A stretch of DNA of 64,000 bases. Source: Taeniopygia guttata (lineage: Eukaryota > Chordata > Aves > Passeriformes > Estrildidae). Location of the stretch: positions 30,591,501 to 30,655,500 of the forward strand of contig NC_133032.1 in assembly GCF_048771995.1 (NCBI RefSeq), read 5' to 3'. The notes below the pieces were generated by a model. The model searched no databases and was not told the origin of the DNA. It worked only from the letters and a program-made list of their open reading frames with translations. The translations under genes were made by a program, and so were the position numbers. Positions 14,670-28,329 of this stretch are shown here, piece after piece (position 1 is the first letter of the stretch; each line of letters opens with the position of its first letter).

Positions 14670-17600
14670 TGCATAGTAAGGATCCTGCTGTGATCCCAGT
14701 TAAACTGTTAGAGGCTGAGTCTGGGTGAGTCACAGCCCTCCACCAGGTTCTTCAGCAGCTTGGCTGTCACTGGAGGGGCAACGAAGACCACACAGAAATG
14801 TGTCTCTGCTGAGCCTATGCTGTGTCTCAAGGGCTGTTTGCACTTCATATTGCTTTCAGAATTGCAGTGGAAAGAAAAGGAAAGATGTTCCGGCTGATCC
14901 TAAAAAAAAGGCTGAAACTGATGCAAATAGAAACAGATCGTAAAGGAAATATGTATTTGGATTAAAGCAAGGCAGTTCTTAAAAGCTGTCTTAGCTTTAA
15001 TTTGCATGTGATGGGGCAAGCTAAATAATCTTTCCTCAAGGTTTGTTCAAAGCTATGAGAAGGGAGACAGGAGAGGAAGGCTTCTGAGGGATGGAACACT
15101 TTCTCTCTTCCAGGGAAACATCATTTTGGCATCCTAGGACAGAACAAGAGTCCTTGACCACTGAACCCTGCGGTGACTCTCTGCCTGGAACTGCCTTTTG
15201 CAGCATCAGAATAAGTTCTGCCCAAATATTTTTCAGCATCCTTCCCTAAAGCAGCAAAACCAGGAGAACATTGTAAGGAATGATTGGCTCTTAGTCTCAG
15301 AGTATTTAAGTGAGAGGGCTGCCTACATGAGGCTTTGTTGCTGTTTTTCCTTACACTGGGACTCCTTTGCATCCCCAGGTTGGTGGCAGCTCAGCTCTGA
15401 AGCTGGAAGGGCTCAGGAAAAGGGGTGTGGAGTAGATATTCTTCATGGGGTTGGTCTGATCCCCATGGAAGTGGGTGACCAGTTGCTCAGTGGCTTTGGT
15501 GAAGCAGGAGCCAGGTTAAGTTAATCTTGGGCTGGGGTTTTGTGGTGGTGATCTTTTCTGTTGCTGTTTTCATTTCTCAGGAAATTATTTTATTTGGTCT
15601 TGGCATAATCAATAAACCTCTGTATTGATATGTGCAGCCTCTGGAGCAGAGAATGGCATGGATGTGCTTTTAGTTCAGAGCAGCACAAATCAAACACACA
15701 GTTGCTGAATTACTTTGTGGTTGGTGTTTTCTGATAACTGCAATTCAGATTTGCTCTTCCACTGCCAACCTTCCAAAGGCAAAAAAAAAATAAAAAATGA
15801 GGCAATCAGGGTAAAACTGAAGCAATGAAGCAATTGTGTTGTAGATTGCATTTGATCCCCATGCATGCAGAGGCTGCATGACAGCTTTAGAGAATGGAAG
15901 ATGAACAATATACAGGATGCTATCTCTGATTTCAAAGATAGCATGTTTGGTTTCAGGCACAACGATAAAGCAGAATTCTTGATAGCTTGTCCAAGCTAAT
16001 TTTCTTCTGATTTAGTGCACTAACTACCTACCTAACCACAAGCTGTCCTTTTGCTTTTTCTTCTCTGTTAGTGGACTAATAGGATTGCCAAGCTTTACTT
16101 TCTAGATGTGTCTTAAATGGGAAGCAGTTTGTTTCATGGAAGAAAGATGTTTTGGGAATCAATTTATGCCAGCTTGTAGCCACCAGAAACATCTGTACTT
16201 CAGCAGACTTTAAATTGAAAAATGGAGCTTGCTCTTCATACTAGATTTCTCAAACTACTTACTCTAAGCAATAGAAAAGCAAACTTGTCAGGCAGGCAGG
16301 GATTTTTTTGAGGTATCTGTGTGTGTTTATCACTTGGTTCACTTCTGGAAATCTCCAAGTGAAATACAGGAGCCTGAATTGCTTAAGAAGGTCCAATGAG
16401 GTGAATATAACACTCCCCTCCAGCCTAAAAAAATCCATTAATTGTGCTGTCAAATACAAGTATGGACAATGGCAGAGCTGACTTCTTAAAACTTGTCTTA
16501 GCTCTTACAAGCTGGTGGTGGGAGGGAGTAAAGTGGGAGGAGTAAAATTAATTTGGAGTAGGATTGAGCAATTGCCTATGTCTGCAAAATGAGGTCCATT
16601 TCTGTCCTCAGACTTTTCTGCAAGGCACAAATACAAGGGCAGAGTGGCTTGGTGATTTCTCATGTGTTTCCCTGTAGGCTTCTCTGTGGGTGGCAATTCC
16701 TTAGGCAGGCATCAGGTAATGCAGAGAAAACTGTGGATTTAACAGATGTGAATCTGTCTTCTTCCTTTCTCTCTTTTATTCCTCATAAATAAGAAAATTA
16801 CCTGCAATTGTAGCAACTTACTTTCAAAACAGTGCCAAAGCGTGTCCTGTGCTCTGCTCAGTGCCATCCTATGTGCTGGGACTCATTAAGCAGAAGATCT
16901 ATCTGTTAAATTTGCAGATTGCATAAAGGCAGAGAAAAGGATTAACCTCAAAGTGGCTCTGACAAAACAGAGGAAATAGATGTAAAAATACCAGGAGAGA
17001 ATTAGAGATGCAAGTTGCCTCTAGCTTGGAGGCTGTCCATGGCATGGACATGAGTTGGAAAGTCAGAAGGGGTGGTCCTGAAGGACAAGAGAGGAAGGGA
17101 AATGTGTTACTGAGATAATTTTGGGTAGGAAAGAGTGAGGGCCTTGAGATGTAGTAGCGAGGTCAAACAGAAGGGGAAATTTTTGGATGGTGAGGCACAG
17201 GAGCAGGTTGCCTTGGAAGGCTGTGGTTCTCTGGCACAGAAGGACTCTAAGAGTGCACCAGACATCCATCAGATCTAGCTGTAGCATAGCTGTGTTGGGG
17301 TGGGGAGCCGAGCCAGACTCCTCAGACCATATGCACTATCGATTTTCCATCAGCCTTCCTTTCTCCGTGGATCTGCAGAGATATATACACCCATCTGCCT
17401 GCCTCTAATAGAGCCCTCAGAAAATGAAGTTTGGTGTGTTTCTGTGCCCACAAAAACTCTCTCTGCTCACCAGAGTGACTCCATCCCTCTCAGGTCCATT
17501 TTGGAAGGGCAGGTGGAGGTGTGTGGGGTGATGGCACATGGGCACGGTGATGCAGCTGGAGGGACTCTTGCAGGGAGCGAGTTCCTAGAGCTAAGCCCTG

Positions 17601-19430
17601 TTATCATAGCTCCAGACTGCTGGGGCTCAGGATGTCCAGGGGCCTCCCACGTCCTACTGAATGACTCTGTAAAGGTGTTCTCACCACATTGGGGTGCTTG
17701 TTTGGCATAGCTTCTGCAAATCTTAGCGCTCTGTTTCTGCATCTGAGCATTTTGGTTTTGCATCCATTGTAAGAAGATGGAAATATGGACCTGCTGATCA
17801 GCAGGCATCTAACACTCAGGTGCCTTTGAAGTTTACAAATAAGAGAAACTTAAATATCTCTGAGCTTCAGGAGTGCTGTGTATGTACCTGATGCACCAGC
17901 ACACAGCTCCATTCACCCCAAGCAGAACTGAATGCTCAGTGTTTCCACCATACTGTCCCACATCAAGTGAGAATGCCTCTGAAATCTTTACTGTTTCTCT
18001 TTAATCTGTATAATCCACAGATTATATGTTAAAAAACATCCAGCATAACCTCAAGTATTTTCCTATGTAACTTGCCATTGGTAACTCTGTGAGTGATGCA
18101 GAGGTTTATCTCAAAGCTCTGTATCCCTGCCACTTAATTTTCCTGTTCCTGTAGCCCCTTTGTCCAGCATGTCTGGCTTTGTGGGGGCTTTCTGAGGTCT
18201 CCTCTTCAAGTCCTAATGCACTTCCAGGTGTGTCAATCCTACATGTGGAAAATATAGTGTTAATTGAAAGAAAACTTTGAAGTGTAAAAGGAAAGGGGAT
18301 GGCATAGGCTGGGTATCCTGCTTGTGGGTTTTTTTGGTTTTCCCTCCTATCAGCTCAGATTATCAAATGGAAATACGATAATATTTTTTTCAATAGAAAA
18401 AAGAAACCCCACTGTAAAAACATTCACGCTTTTCAAGTCTCAGCTTGAGTTTGCTTTGACTTCATTCACAAGGATCTGACTAGCCTTGTTTCCATCCCGG
18501 GCCAGAGCTGCTATATTGAAGGCTGCTCAGGACAGGGTTTACAGTGGCAGTGCTGACTCACACTTCATTGAGAGTCACAAACAGTGACTCCTGTGATGCA
18601 CCAGCAGCACCGACCCCGGCCGGGCAGATCCCAGCCTGCTGCAGGGGGATGTGGTGGTGTAGGGGATGTGCTGCAGGAGGATGTGGTGCAGGGGAACGTG
18701 GTACCATCAGCTGCTGCTGCCCTGGCATTTGGCTGAGCCTGCATCACACGGTGGGGCAGCATGGGATGTGTGACAGTGACTGAGATGAGATCATTGGGAA
18801 GTGAAACCAGATTCAATTGCATTAGAAATTCATGTCATATAAAGCCAGCAGAGGTACTACAGAACTATACATACGTGTGCTTAATATATTTATTATACGT
18901 CCCTCCCAGGTTGATTCTGGGCTTAAAAAAAAAAAAAAAAAAAAGTTTATTTTTCTTCTTCTCTGTTACTCATCTGGTAGTTTTGCAATATTTAGCTCTT
19001 CCTCACTGTTTGATTGGATTTGTGAACTTCCCAGTTGTGTCAATAAAGTGATCAACAGAGAGATGGAGCTAGACTCGGCACAGGGAAGCGGTGTGGCAGC
19101 TTTTCCTGCTTAGGTCTGGTGTCACTTGCAGTCACCAACAGCAGGCTGGACTGACCCGTGGGCAGCTCATCTGTGCAGCCCATCAGTAACACTGATTAAA
19201 ATCTGGCATTAGCAGTGTAGCTGGAGTGTACTTCAGGGCTGATTGGCTTGCAATATGCCAGCAGAGTACAGGTACAAAAGCAGTCTCCAGCCATCCCTGC
19301 TTTTTGTGAGAGGGTTCCTCCTCCAGCCTCTCTCTGGGATGTTGTCCTGACTTCTCCTGGCTCACAGGGATTGCATTTATTTTGGTGATAGCAGCATGCA
19401 GGGCTGTAGAGCTATTTGTGACTCATGGAG
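14670..19430. other. Intergenic DNA with minor repeats
   Basis: No gene recognised. An A-run lies at 18925-18944. A two-copy imperfect 32-bp tandem (GCTGCAGG...GGATGTGGTG) lies at 18638-18701. At about 16905-16990 the phrase TTAAATTTGCAGATTGC recalls CR1/L3 ORF2, but it is too short to call firmly. Confidence 0.45.
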
Positions 19431-19439
19431 TTATCTGGA

Positions 19440-19570
19440 CTTTATTCAAAAGCTACTGGAACACAATCCTGAGTAATGTTTTAGGGGACCCTGCCTGAGC
19501 AGGGAGGTTGGACAAGATAACCTCCAGTGGTCCCTTTCAGCCATAACTGCTGTGTGACTCTGTGCCTTTC
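19440..19570 (+). mobile_element. CR1 LINE 3' end
   Basis: Matches the CR1 3' region: GGACCCTGCCTGAGCAGG, GGTTGGACAAGATAACCTCC, GGTCCCTTTCAGCC and GTGTGACTCTGTG in the expected order. It is a 5'-truncated, diverged copy, as usual for this chicken-repeat family. Confidence 0.85.
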
Positions 19571-19942
19571 TGCCTCTATAACTGAAATAGACCATGACCC
19601 ATATGTATCTCTAGGAAGACAAATCACCCATCTTTGGTGAGATTTCTCATCTCCCCGCCTCCAGTGCACACTTTATCCTCTGTGTTCTGGTGCCTGTGAA
19701 AATGTGGCTGGAGCAGGGGTGCCCAGCTCGCTGCCATCACCCAGAGCACAAGCTAAATGTTGTATTTCCAATGCTCCTTGGTCCCACCTTGCTGGGACCT
19801 GCTGAGCCTGATGTGGAGACTTTGTATGGTTCCCTCCATGAGTTCTCTGCTTCCCAAACCATGTGCAAGGCTGGTGTCCACACCACTGTCCTGCAGTGAT
19901 GAGTGATCTGTGCTGTGCTCCTCTGTCTATTTTATCTGTCTG

Positions 19943-19993
<51 letters not shown>
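19943..19993. repeat. (TCTA)n tetranucleotide microsatellite, about 12 copies
   Basis: Nearly perfect TCTA repeat with two variant TCTG units at its left edge. Reads through as a Tyr-Leu-Ser-Ile peptide in all three + frames, an artefact of the repeat. Confidence 0.97.
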
Positions 19994-19994
19994 C

Positions 19995-22580
19995 TTCCTC
20001 AGCTGTGTCCCTTCTTCAGTCCAGTGGGACTCAGCTGCTGCCTCTGGGCTTTCCCACCTTTCTCATGCTCTCCCCTTTCAGCTCCCATGGAGAAAAGGGA
20101 ATCTCTAAGCATGGACCCAGAGCTCAATACAGATCACTTTGCTCTGCGTTTGGGGTCCCTGTGCTGCAGTCCATGTTGTGGTGCAGGCAGCCAAGCCCTG
20201 TCTTTGCAAGTGCTCCAGTGCCTCTGAGAAACACATGTCTGGAATGGGGAAGTGAGAATTCTTCAGCATCAAATAACCACCCTGCAAATCTGCATGTTTT
20301 GGTGCTGTCTGTGCCACCTGGGAACAGCCACAGGGGTGGGATCTCCATGGGACAATACCATTTTAGCCTGTGCAGGCAGTGGGAGTTCATGCAGCCATAG
20401 GGTGAGGAAGGGAGGCTGTGCTTCAGAGAGGGTGAAACCTTGGCAGAACTCCCACCTTCTTCAAAAGGGGTCTGTGTGGTCTGCTGGTTAAAATGATTTT
20501 AATGCAAATCAACATTAGCCCGTTCCACATTGCATGGAGCAAGGAGGGAGAAAAAAGAGAAAGGTTTGCCATGGTTCTTTTAGCCTTCTGATTCTCAAAT
20601 TTTGGTGCAGAAAATTTGCTTCTGCTAATAGCAACCCTCAGGGTAAAGCCTTTTAAAAATATTCCTGGTAGATTTTTACCCAATTAAACTAAACCAGAGA
20701 AACCCCACCCCTATATTCAACAGTTATGCTTAATGAAGGGTATCTTTCAGGTGTCACTTCATCATTGATGTACCCAAAAATTAGAGAGATAAAAAAATAT
20801 CAAAATTGAGACAAACCGGTGTAATCTGGAGAGATTAGAGCTGTGAGGGTCTGTGACCTGCAAAAAATCAGAGTGCAAAGCAAACAATTTCTGTGTTTAA
20901 GGAACACTGACAGACATATAGGGGATGGGGAAGAAGAGTGCATCAAGCATTACCTGCTGATGCAGATACCACCAGGCTTGCTCGTGTAGTGGTCTGTGCA
21001 CACGCTGACTGGGCTCAATGGTTTTGCCCCCAGCTGCTGTCTCAGAGGAAATCTTCATGCTGCCTCTTGGTGGGCAAAAACTTGGAGGAATGATGCATGG
21101 TCAGTGTGAGAGCAAATAATGTTATATTATCTTCTACTTCTTGTTCTACCTACACCTGAATGTTAATTTTTGCTTCCTTTTCAAGGGAAGCTGCTAAATG
21201 CAAATTACCTCTCCAGCACCAGAGAAGCTGATAAGGTGATGATAAAAAAATATACAGAATAAATGATGCTAAGCACTGCATTATTCTAGAAAGAGCAGGG
21301 GAAGGCAGAGGGCACTGTAAATATCCTTTATGTACATTCCTGTGTAATCCCAGTGGTGTAGTGCAGGAGAGGGCACAGAGCCTTGGGGTTCACTCAGGCA
21401 CGTATATAAAATAAGATGCAGCAGTGTGTGTTAGAGCTAAACCACAATTAAACACCCCCAGGTAGTTTAAATGAGATGTGCACATTTAGAAGATAGTTTT
21501 TAGCGAATCTTGTCATCATCTGACTGGCAGAGAAAACAAACAGCTGTGGCATGTACTCTCCAGCACTGTTTGCACAATGAGCATCGAGGGTGCCTTGGCT
21601 GTGGGTCCAGAAGTGTGTTGTGCTTGTGCAAGGATGTCAGAGGGTTTCAAGGTGGTGCCTTCCACTCTTCTTCTTGTCCTGGTGGTGTAACTCACCCCCT
21701 GCTCTCCCTCCACAAGGGAGGAGAGTGCAGGGTGACAGAGGGCAGCTGGGGCTGTGGTCCAGAGCACCTTCACTCACCAGCCATGTTCCTGTCCTGATGG
21801 GAGCTGGCAAAGAGCAGCCAAAGCCTGAAACCTGAAGCTGCTCTCGCTGTCATGGCAAGGATGCTGGAGCTGATGGCTGAGATGCAACTGCCTGATGGAG
21901 GTCAGGGCTTGGTGATTGTGAGTGACTGAACCAGGATGTTCTAGAAAGGAACTGTCCCATCAACTGGGAGTTCACCCTCATGGGTGGGGCTACTGAATTG
22001 CAAAGGCAAATGTGATAGCCTGACTCTCCACAAAGGTGGTTTCCTTGAGGAAAGCAGTGGCTGAGCCACTGGAGACCTTTGAAGCCAGACTTTGAATTGT
22101 TACATCAATGACAGGATTTGCACATGGTTACCACCCATCAGGTGTGAAGAAGAAACTTCCAGCTGAAGGAGCAGCTGCCTTCCTGCCCAGCCTGTCAAAG
22201 CTGTTAAATTGCTCCAGCTTAATCACAGGGAACTCCTTGAGCATTTCCAAGGAGAGTATCGGATGAGAATCTGCATAAGGCTCTGGAATTCAATTTAAAG
22301 CCAAAGACGAGGAAAGACAAGTTTACCTACAGCACTATAAGCTCCTGGTACAACTCAAAATGGCTAAACACCTTGTGGAAGTTCTGGCAGCCTGTTCCAA
22401 ACATATTGAAGCCTGCCCTTTTGCTCCATCAAGGGAAAAGGAGACAAGCCCTGTTGGTGCCCATTCCCTGTGCACTACTGGGGTGCTGACCTGGAACCTC
22501 ACAGAGTTTGGGACAACAGGCTTTGGCAGGGTTATGCTCATTGTTTTTACAACCTTGAAGAAATGAGCAATTCCTCTGTA
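19995..22580. other. Intergenic DNA, no gene seen
   Basis: Single-copy-looking. The stretch 20690-21510 is AT-rich and repeat-poor. Short ORFs at 20252-20491 and 21510-21835 have no recognisable domain. Confidence 0.45.
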
Positions 22581-22587
22581 GGATCAC

Positions 22588-22729
22588 TGTGTTTTCCTCA
22601 TCCAGTCTTCTGCAGAGCCCCTGCAACAGAAATCTGCAGAACAAGAGGCACCCCCTGATCTCACCTGGCCTCTTGTGCTGCAGCTTTCTGCTGCAGGGGC
22701 TCTGCAGAAGGTGGGATGGGGAAAATGCA
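22588..22729. repeat. Long inverted repeat (63-bp arms, 16-bp loop), hairpin-forming
   Basis: Left arm 22588-22650 and right arm 22667-22729 are complementary at 53 of 63 positions, with no gap. The longest exact block is 19 bp (TGCAGGGGCTCTGCAGAAG in the right arm). In + strand RNA five of the ten mismatches become G-U wobbles, giving 58 paired positions. The loop is CCCCCTGATCTCACCT. I do not recognise a transposon family. It could be an inverted duplication, a nonautonomous element or a structured RNA. Confidence 0.85.
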
Positions 22730-22734
22730 GGATC

Positions 22735-25700
22735 TGTCCAGCAGTCAGCTGTCTGATGTGGCAGCAGTGCCCTTGGTGCTGGGGGAGCATCGTCCTTGCC
22801 TGCAGAGACAGGAGGGAAAAAAGCCTCAGTTCCCAGCGGCAGCGCTGGAGATGCCGGCCAGAGTTAGGACTGGCTTGATGGCTCCTGATGGGAGCAGGAC
22901 AGGAGCCTGGAGGTGGTTTAACTGTGCCTCTGCCATCGCCATGGTGGTTTCTTTGTGTTCTTGGGGGCGTTGTGAATTAAGGGACACTGTAAGGATGCCA
23001 GGTGGGGTGGTCTGGTGAGCTCATTGCATTGCAGCCCCGTGGCTGCAGGGGATGTGCCTTCCTGCCTTGGAGCTCTGCTTCAATATTTACAGAACACGGT
23101 GACACACGTTTAAAAAGCTTCAGCTGGAATGAGCAAGACCAAACACTGCTGTGGGAATGTCACTGTGTCCCTTTTTAGAGGCAGTGTGGGGGGCTGGCTG
23201 TGGGACACAGAGCTCTCCTGGCAGGACAGTGGTTTGAAGGGAAGCTGAGCCTGTAGCATGGATCAGCTTTTGCATGGGACAGAGGTGGGAGATATGGAAG
23301 GGAAGGGATGCTCAGGTCTGTGGTAGAGTGAAGCATGAAACAAAGACCCACCTTGAAACACTTTGTAAGAGATGTCCCAAGGAAGACAGAGACCAGTTTG
23401 GGGTAGAAAGTGAACCAGCTTGGGGTCCACCAAGGAGCCTTTAGAGATACAGTAGTGCACCCTGACTGGGAATAGCCCTCTCCTGCCCAAGGGGATTATC
23501 CAAGAGAACCCTCAGAGCCACCTTGCAGTAACTCCTTGGTCCCAAATCACTTGGTCCGAGCACAATCACTGCAATGATTATTCCGTGCTGAGAAAGCTTG
23601 ATTTTCCTAGGCATAAAACAGACAGATGAATAAAGGGTGGTGTCAGCTAAACACTTCCAAAAGCTGTTATGGATATTTTAATGTTGCTGTGGACTTGTTT
23701 TCCAGATTTATCTAAAAACCAATTTGGGGTGCATACAGATGCACAGTGTTGAGCTTCTTCAGAGAGGGAAAGGTACCAGAGCATCACTTTGCTATTCATT
23801 TCCAAGGGCAGGATGTACAAACAATATCAATATTTATTAAACAGCTTTGTTTATCCCAGGTTTGTAACAAAGAAAGTGACTTAGATTGTGGTATTTGTCC
23901 TCTTTTCAGTGTCCTATTCCTCACCTGGGTTTGCAGGTTTTTCTTAATGCATGTATTATTTGCCTATAGACAACTGTATCCCGAATCTCTTAAAAAGGGA
24001 AAGTGGCACTTGGTTTTTGGTTGCCTCAGTGGTTATATCATTTCTGCTTTTAAGAGTCCCTGTCTGTGATAGACAGCAGCTCTCACTACCCAGGCTTACA
24101 ACAGAAGCTTTGTTGTCTGATTTTGCCCTTCCACTCTTCCTTCCTTCCCCTCAGCTGCTTTAAATAAACAGGGAAGTTTTAAGTTCAATGAGACCAGTAA
24201 ATTTACAAAATCTACTCCTATGAACGGCTTATTTTTTTTCACTTCAGCTTAAATCTGATTTCAAGTGACATCAAGAAGAAGAAAAATATTCAAAAACCCC
24301 CAAAGCCCACTTACAGCATTGTGAAAGCGCCCAGCCAGCAGTTTCCACAGCAGCAGCTTTGCTGGAGGCTGTTTGCTGTGGCCCTTGCTGATGGGCACAT
24401 GAAGAGTGCAGAGAGGGATTTCTAGACATCTCCTGCACTACAGAGGTGAGAATTCAGGTATTTACTCTTTTTTAAAAGATGCAGAAGGTCACTTCCATGC
24501 ATGGGGACTCTGCCACTGCTTGTTGCATCCTTACACAAGACAGAAACACACTGTGAGGCACAGTGGTGCTGCCTCTGAAAGATCAGGACTGTTACCAGCT
24601 GCTCCCTTTAAATTAATTTTCCCAAAGTCAGTCACAACACGAGCAGAGCGATGATCCTGAGGACACTTCCCGAACAATTAGCACCGGGAGCAAAGAGCAC
24701 CAGAGGACTCATGCCATGTTCTGTGCTACATGTCTTCAGTATAAATAGCCTGGCTGGAGGATCTTTTGCCCAAAATTATGATGAAAGGGTGATTTTATGT
24801 TAATTCAACCTGTCAGTTGTGTTTGAAACCAGGGACACCAGAACTTTCTGCTCTGCTTCGATCGGGAGCACTGGAGTGATTAAAGCAAACATCGGGCAGG
24901 AGGGTTGTTCTTGGGGGCTGGTGGGCACGAGGGCTCGTGGGGTGGGCAGTGGTGGGCAGGTGGCTCCTACGTGCTTCACAAAGTGCCTGCTGTGTCCTCA
25001 TGTGAGGAGAGGCCATGCTCTGTAGTGTGGATACACCCAGGACACGGAGCACTCCTTTGGAACTGTGAGTGGCCTTGTGATGAGGCACCAAAGGAGACCA
25101 CAGGGCTGTCCCATCAGGAAAGGTCCAGCATGACCCACCAGCCAGGTGGGTTGAAAGTGCTCAGCAAGAGCCTGGCTCTGGCTGCAACTGCTGACAAACC
25201 AGTGGTGCCTGTGGTTTGCTGAGCTTGATCTCCAAGTGCTTTGCAGGCAGCCACAGTGACCTGCAGCTGGTCCTAGAGGAACTGCGTTTGCAAGAGGACA
25301 CTTGGCCACCTCAGATCTCATTCCTGCACTGCCTTCCACAGGCAGAAGTCTGTGGAAAGGATGTAAAGCCCTTGGGATGGAAAATACTATTTACCATGCC
25401 AGGAGTTTGCTGAGTCCTTGGCAGAGGTATGGTCCTTACCACATAAGAATTAACACCCAGCCAAAATGACTCAGACTAAAACTCCTTCAGAAGGTCCCTT
25501 AGTGGATGGTTTTATACTCGTTCCCTTTTTGTGTTTTGACCAGCTGTGTGCCAGTGGAAGGAGAGAGGAAAAAGTGTGTAAACTAGGGGGAACACCACCA
25601 TGCCCAAGGCAATGTGCTGAACAAACTTCAGAGGAGGCACTGAGAAAAGTTCCAGAAGTTGCATGGGCAGAGATCCACAGTGATTTGTGTTAATGAGCTA

Positions 25701-26070
25701 ATGAGCAGTCTGTTGGAGACACCCAGACTTACAGACCCCTCAGCTTTTACCTCACAGAAAGAGTGTTGTGGTCAAGAGTCAGGGTCCACCCTAAGTGGTG
25801 GCAGCATGTGAAGTACTTAGAGAAAGATCCCAAAGACTGAAAAATGCTGATAGCAAAGGCTGGTGGAAAGGCAGCCCTCACCTTCTTGCAAGGCTTGTGG
25901 AGTTTTGCTTGAGTTACTCTAGTGGGGAGAACGTGTATTAATGTGGAAATTGGCTGTGGTGTGTTAGAGCTCAGCTCTTCCCATGAGTGGGGGCTCCTGG
26001 CTCATGCTTTTAAGGCATCTGGTCCCTCCAGCTCATCTTTTCAACTTTAATAAGAGACGTGCATGTGCTT
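22735..26070. other. Intergenic DNA, no gene seen
   Basis: Mixed composition with domain-free short ORFs. A good TATA-type string (TATAAATAG) lies at about 24741-24749, but no gene follows it. No repeat family recognised. Confidence 0.45.
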
Positions 26071-26079
26071 GCCCTTCCC

Positions 26080-26560
26080 CCCAATGCGTTACATTTTCAG
26101 ATCAATTTTAAAAGTAACCTCTTTAATATTGAATTATTCCTGATCTCTATTGTCACTTCTAGCTGATTAGTTTAAGGACTGTGCTTGGTTTGTTTAATAA
26201 CCTCTTGACACTAAACAAACAATCCTGAAAAGGGAACAATTTGCAAAACAGAAGGAAAACAAATAACCTACAAGGGCATCCTCTTCAAAATAGAAAGACT
26301 GATTACATTAAAATGGCAAAATAATTCCGGACATTAAAAGAATGTATATAGATATTGGCTTATCTATATTCAAGGAAGATTTGAAAACACCGCAAAGTTA
26401 AAGTTTTCATTAGCAGTACAGTGAAATCTCTCAATTAGAATTCCTGAAGCATATTAAATGGTATTTAGTTTCTAACTCAATGCATCATTTTCTGTTAAAT
26501 AATTGATCGTGGTGCAGAGATTGTGTTTGTGTAGTTTAAGAAAGCGATTAGACCAAGGAA
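26080..26560. promoter_or_regulatory. Candidate conserved noncoding element
   Basis: AT-rich and repeat-free, with FOX-type strings (TGTTTAATAA, CTAAACAAACAA), TTAATATTGAATTATT, CTCAATTAGAATT and GTTAAATAATTGATCG. The density of forkhead and homeodomain cores suggests a regulatory element; cross-species conservation is not shown here. Confidence 0.33.
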
Positions 26561-26564
26561 CGTT

Positions 26565-27445
26565 TGGTAGGAAAGTTGCATTGATGACTGCGACACCACT
26601 CCAGCCGTGCTCTGGAGGTGCTCTCACAGCAGGGCTGGCTGCTGAGGTGGGCAGATGTGGGGCCTGAAGGGACTTGGGGCAATAAAAGCTGTACTGGACC
26701 ACGAGGAACTTTTCTTGAACACAGTGAGGAGAGCCTGGTGCCTTCAGGGACCCAAACTGCCCAGGGATGAGACGCGGATGGAAGGAGGGAGGATCCCTCA
26801 CCCCAAAACCAGACCGATGAACGGAGCAGAGGGTAAAAGGCTGAAACTCCAGAGACGCTGAGAGAAGACCTCGTAAGGAGCAATAGGAGTCCTGGCAAAG
26901 GCCAAGTGCAATGAGGTTAGCCTTAGACAAAACCATCACTAGGCTTTGGGACCTCTGTGACCAGTGCCTGAACCTCAGGGTTGTTATTTTTCTATGTGAC
27001 ATTAATTTACCCTCTACCCACTAGGTGCCTGCACTAGAGGAATACTGTGATGTTACACCTCTTTGTTGCCACAACACAAAAGACTCTGTCTTCAGAGGTG
27101 TGCACTTAAATAATATGTGAAATGCTTATTTCAGCCTATCCCTCAGCTGTGTTTGGACTAGGAAGGGTTTAATTTTTCTTTGTGGCTCTGCCATGACTGG
27201 CATGGTGCAATTGCAGCCACATGGAAGGTTCTGGTGGAATTCCCACTTGTCTGTGGTTAAACCCAAGGTTTCTGTTGTGCCTTTTATGTGGACAGGTCTC
27301 CTTGGAAACTTGCTGCCTAGGTGAGCAAAGCTATCTTCTGGGCTAGCCCAGTTCTTCAGGGCTTCACCCCATTTTACGAGGTATTTAGGCTGATTGAATG
27401 GCACAACACAAAGCCCGTAATGTCTAACCACCAAGACTTTGGGTA
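26565..27445. other. Intergenic DNA with one longer ORF of doubtful meaning
   Basis: A minus-strand open frame of 176 codons spans 26472-27002. It has no signal peptide, domain or splice context, and its composition is that of the surrounding DNA. I treat it as chance. Confidence 0.4.
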
Positions 27446-27449
27446 GCCT

Positions 27450-27700
27450 CTCCCCCCGCTCAAGTTTTTAATTTTGATTTGCTTATATTCTTTAATGAGA
27501 TGCAATTACAGTTTCAGTGTAGTAGGTAGGAGGCTTTATATTTGTACCGCTTTGTAGTAAAGACATAATTACTGCGTTTATGAATCAAATCCCTTTATGT
27601 ATCATAAATACTTATTAAAACAGCCACTGGCAATTTTACCTCAACATGTTTCTTCACGAAGTAGGATTTATTGCCTATATAAAAATGCCAGTCTTCCCTG
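27450..27700. promoter_or_regulatory. Candidate conserved noncoding element
   Basis: Repeat-free AT-rich block with TTTAATGAGATGCAATTACAG, CATAATTACTGCG and TTTATGTATCATAAATAC, giving HOX/CDX-like and TAATTA-like cores in a short space. Called on composition and motif density only. Confidence 0.33.
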
Positions 27701-27704
27701 GATC

Positions 27705-28325
27705 TCCCTCCCCTGCAATTGCTTGGCTTGCAGAATGCCCGTGCCTGGCTCCGAGTGGTTCAGAAGGTGAGACATCCTGCAGAGCACTGACACAGCCGTG
27801 TGCCCCGAAGACACCTTTGTGATTACTGTTTGTACTCCACTGATATCTCCTGTCTGTCTTGCTCAGAGTGCTGGGAGCAGACAGGAGTAGATGTCATCTT
27901 TATCTCAGCCAAGTTTGGGGCTGACTTGGCTGTTGCCTCTGCTGTACCACCTCAGCCATAGCAGAAGTGTTTGCCCAGTTTCTTCTGTGCACTGAGCAGG
28001 GATCAGTGGATTGATGCTTCAGAGGAAATGTCTCTATAAGTCTTTAAATTCTTCAGTTTTGTGCAGAATGGTGGGTTTCATGCAACTGAAGAAAGTTTCC
28101 CTTCAAACACAATTTTTTTTCAATTTGAAGTATTGTTTCACATTCTCCTTAACCTCTGACTGGGGTAGGAGGTGGGAACACACAGAGTAGGAATCTGGGA
28201 AAGACTTGAACATGAATTGTTTGACACTTCAGAGGCTGCTGTCAGAAGGAAGATTTGATTCATGGACTATTCAAACTGTAGGAAAGTCAGCTTTGATTTC
28301 TATAGACAAAGGTTCAGAGTCCCAA
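27705..28325. other. Intergenic DNA, nothing recognised
   Basis: Single-copy-looking sequence with no ORF over 60 codons and no repeats. Confidence 0.45.
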
Positions 28326-28329
28326 ACAG

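Noticed and set aside
24739-24750. TATAAATAG promoter
   Set aside because: A good string match, but AT-rich DNA gives such matches by chance. No CpG core, exon or transcript support lies nearby.
26472-27002. 176-codon minus-strand open frame
   Set aside because: No domain, signal peptide or splice context, and base composition like its surroundings. Chance is the simplest reading.
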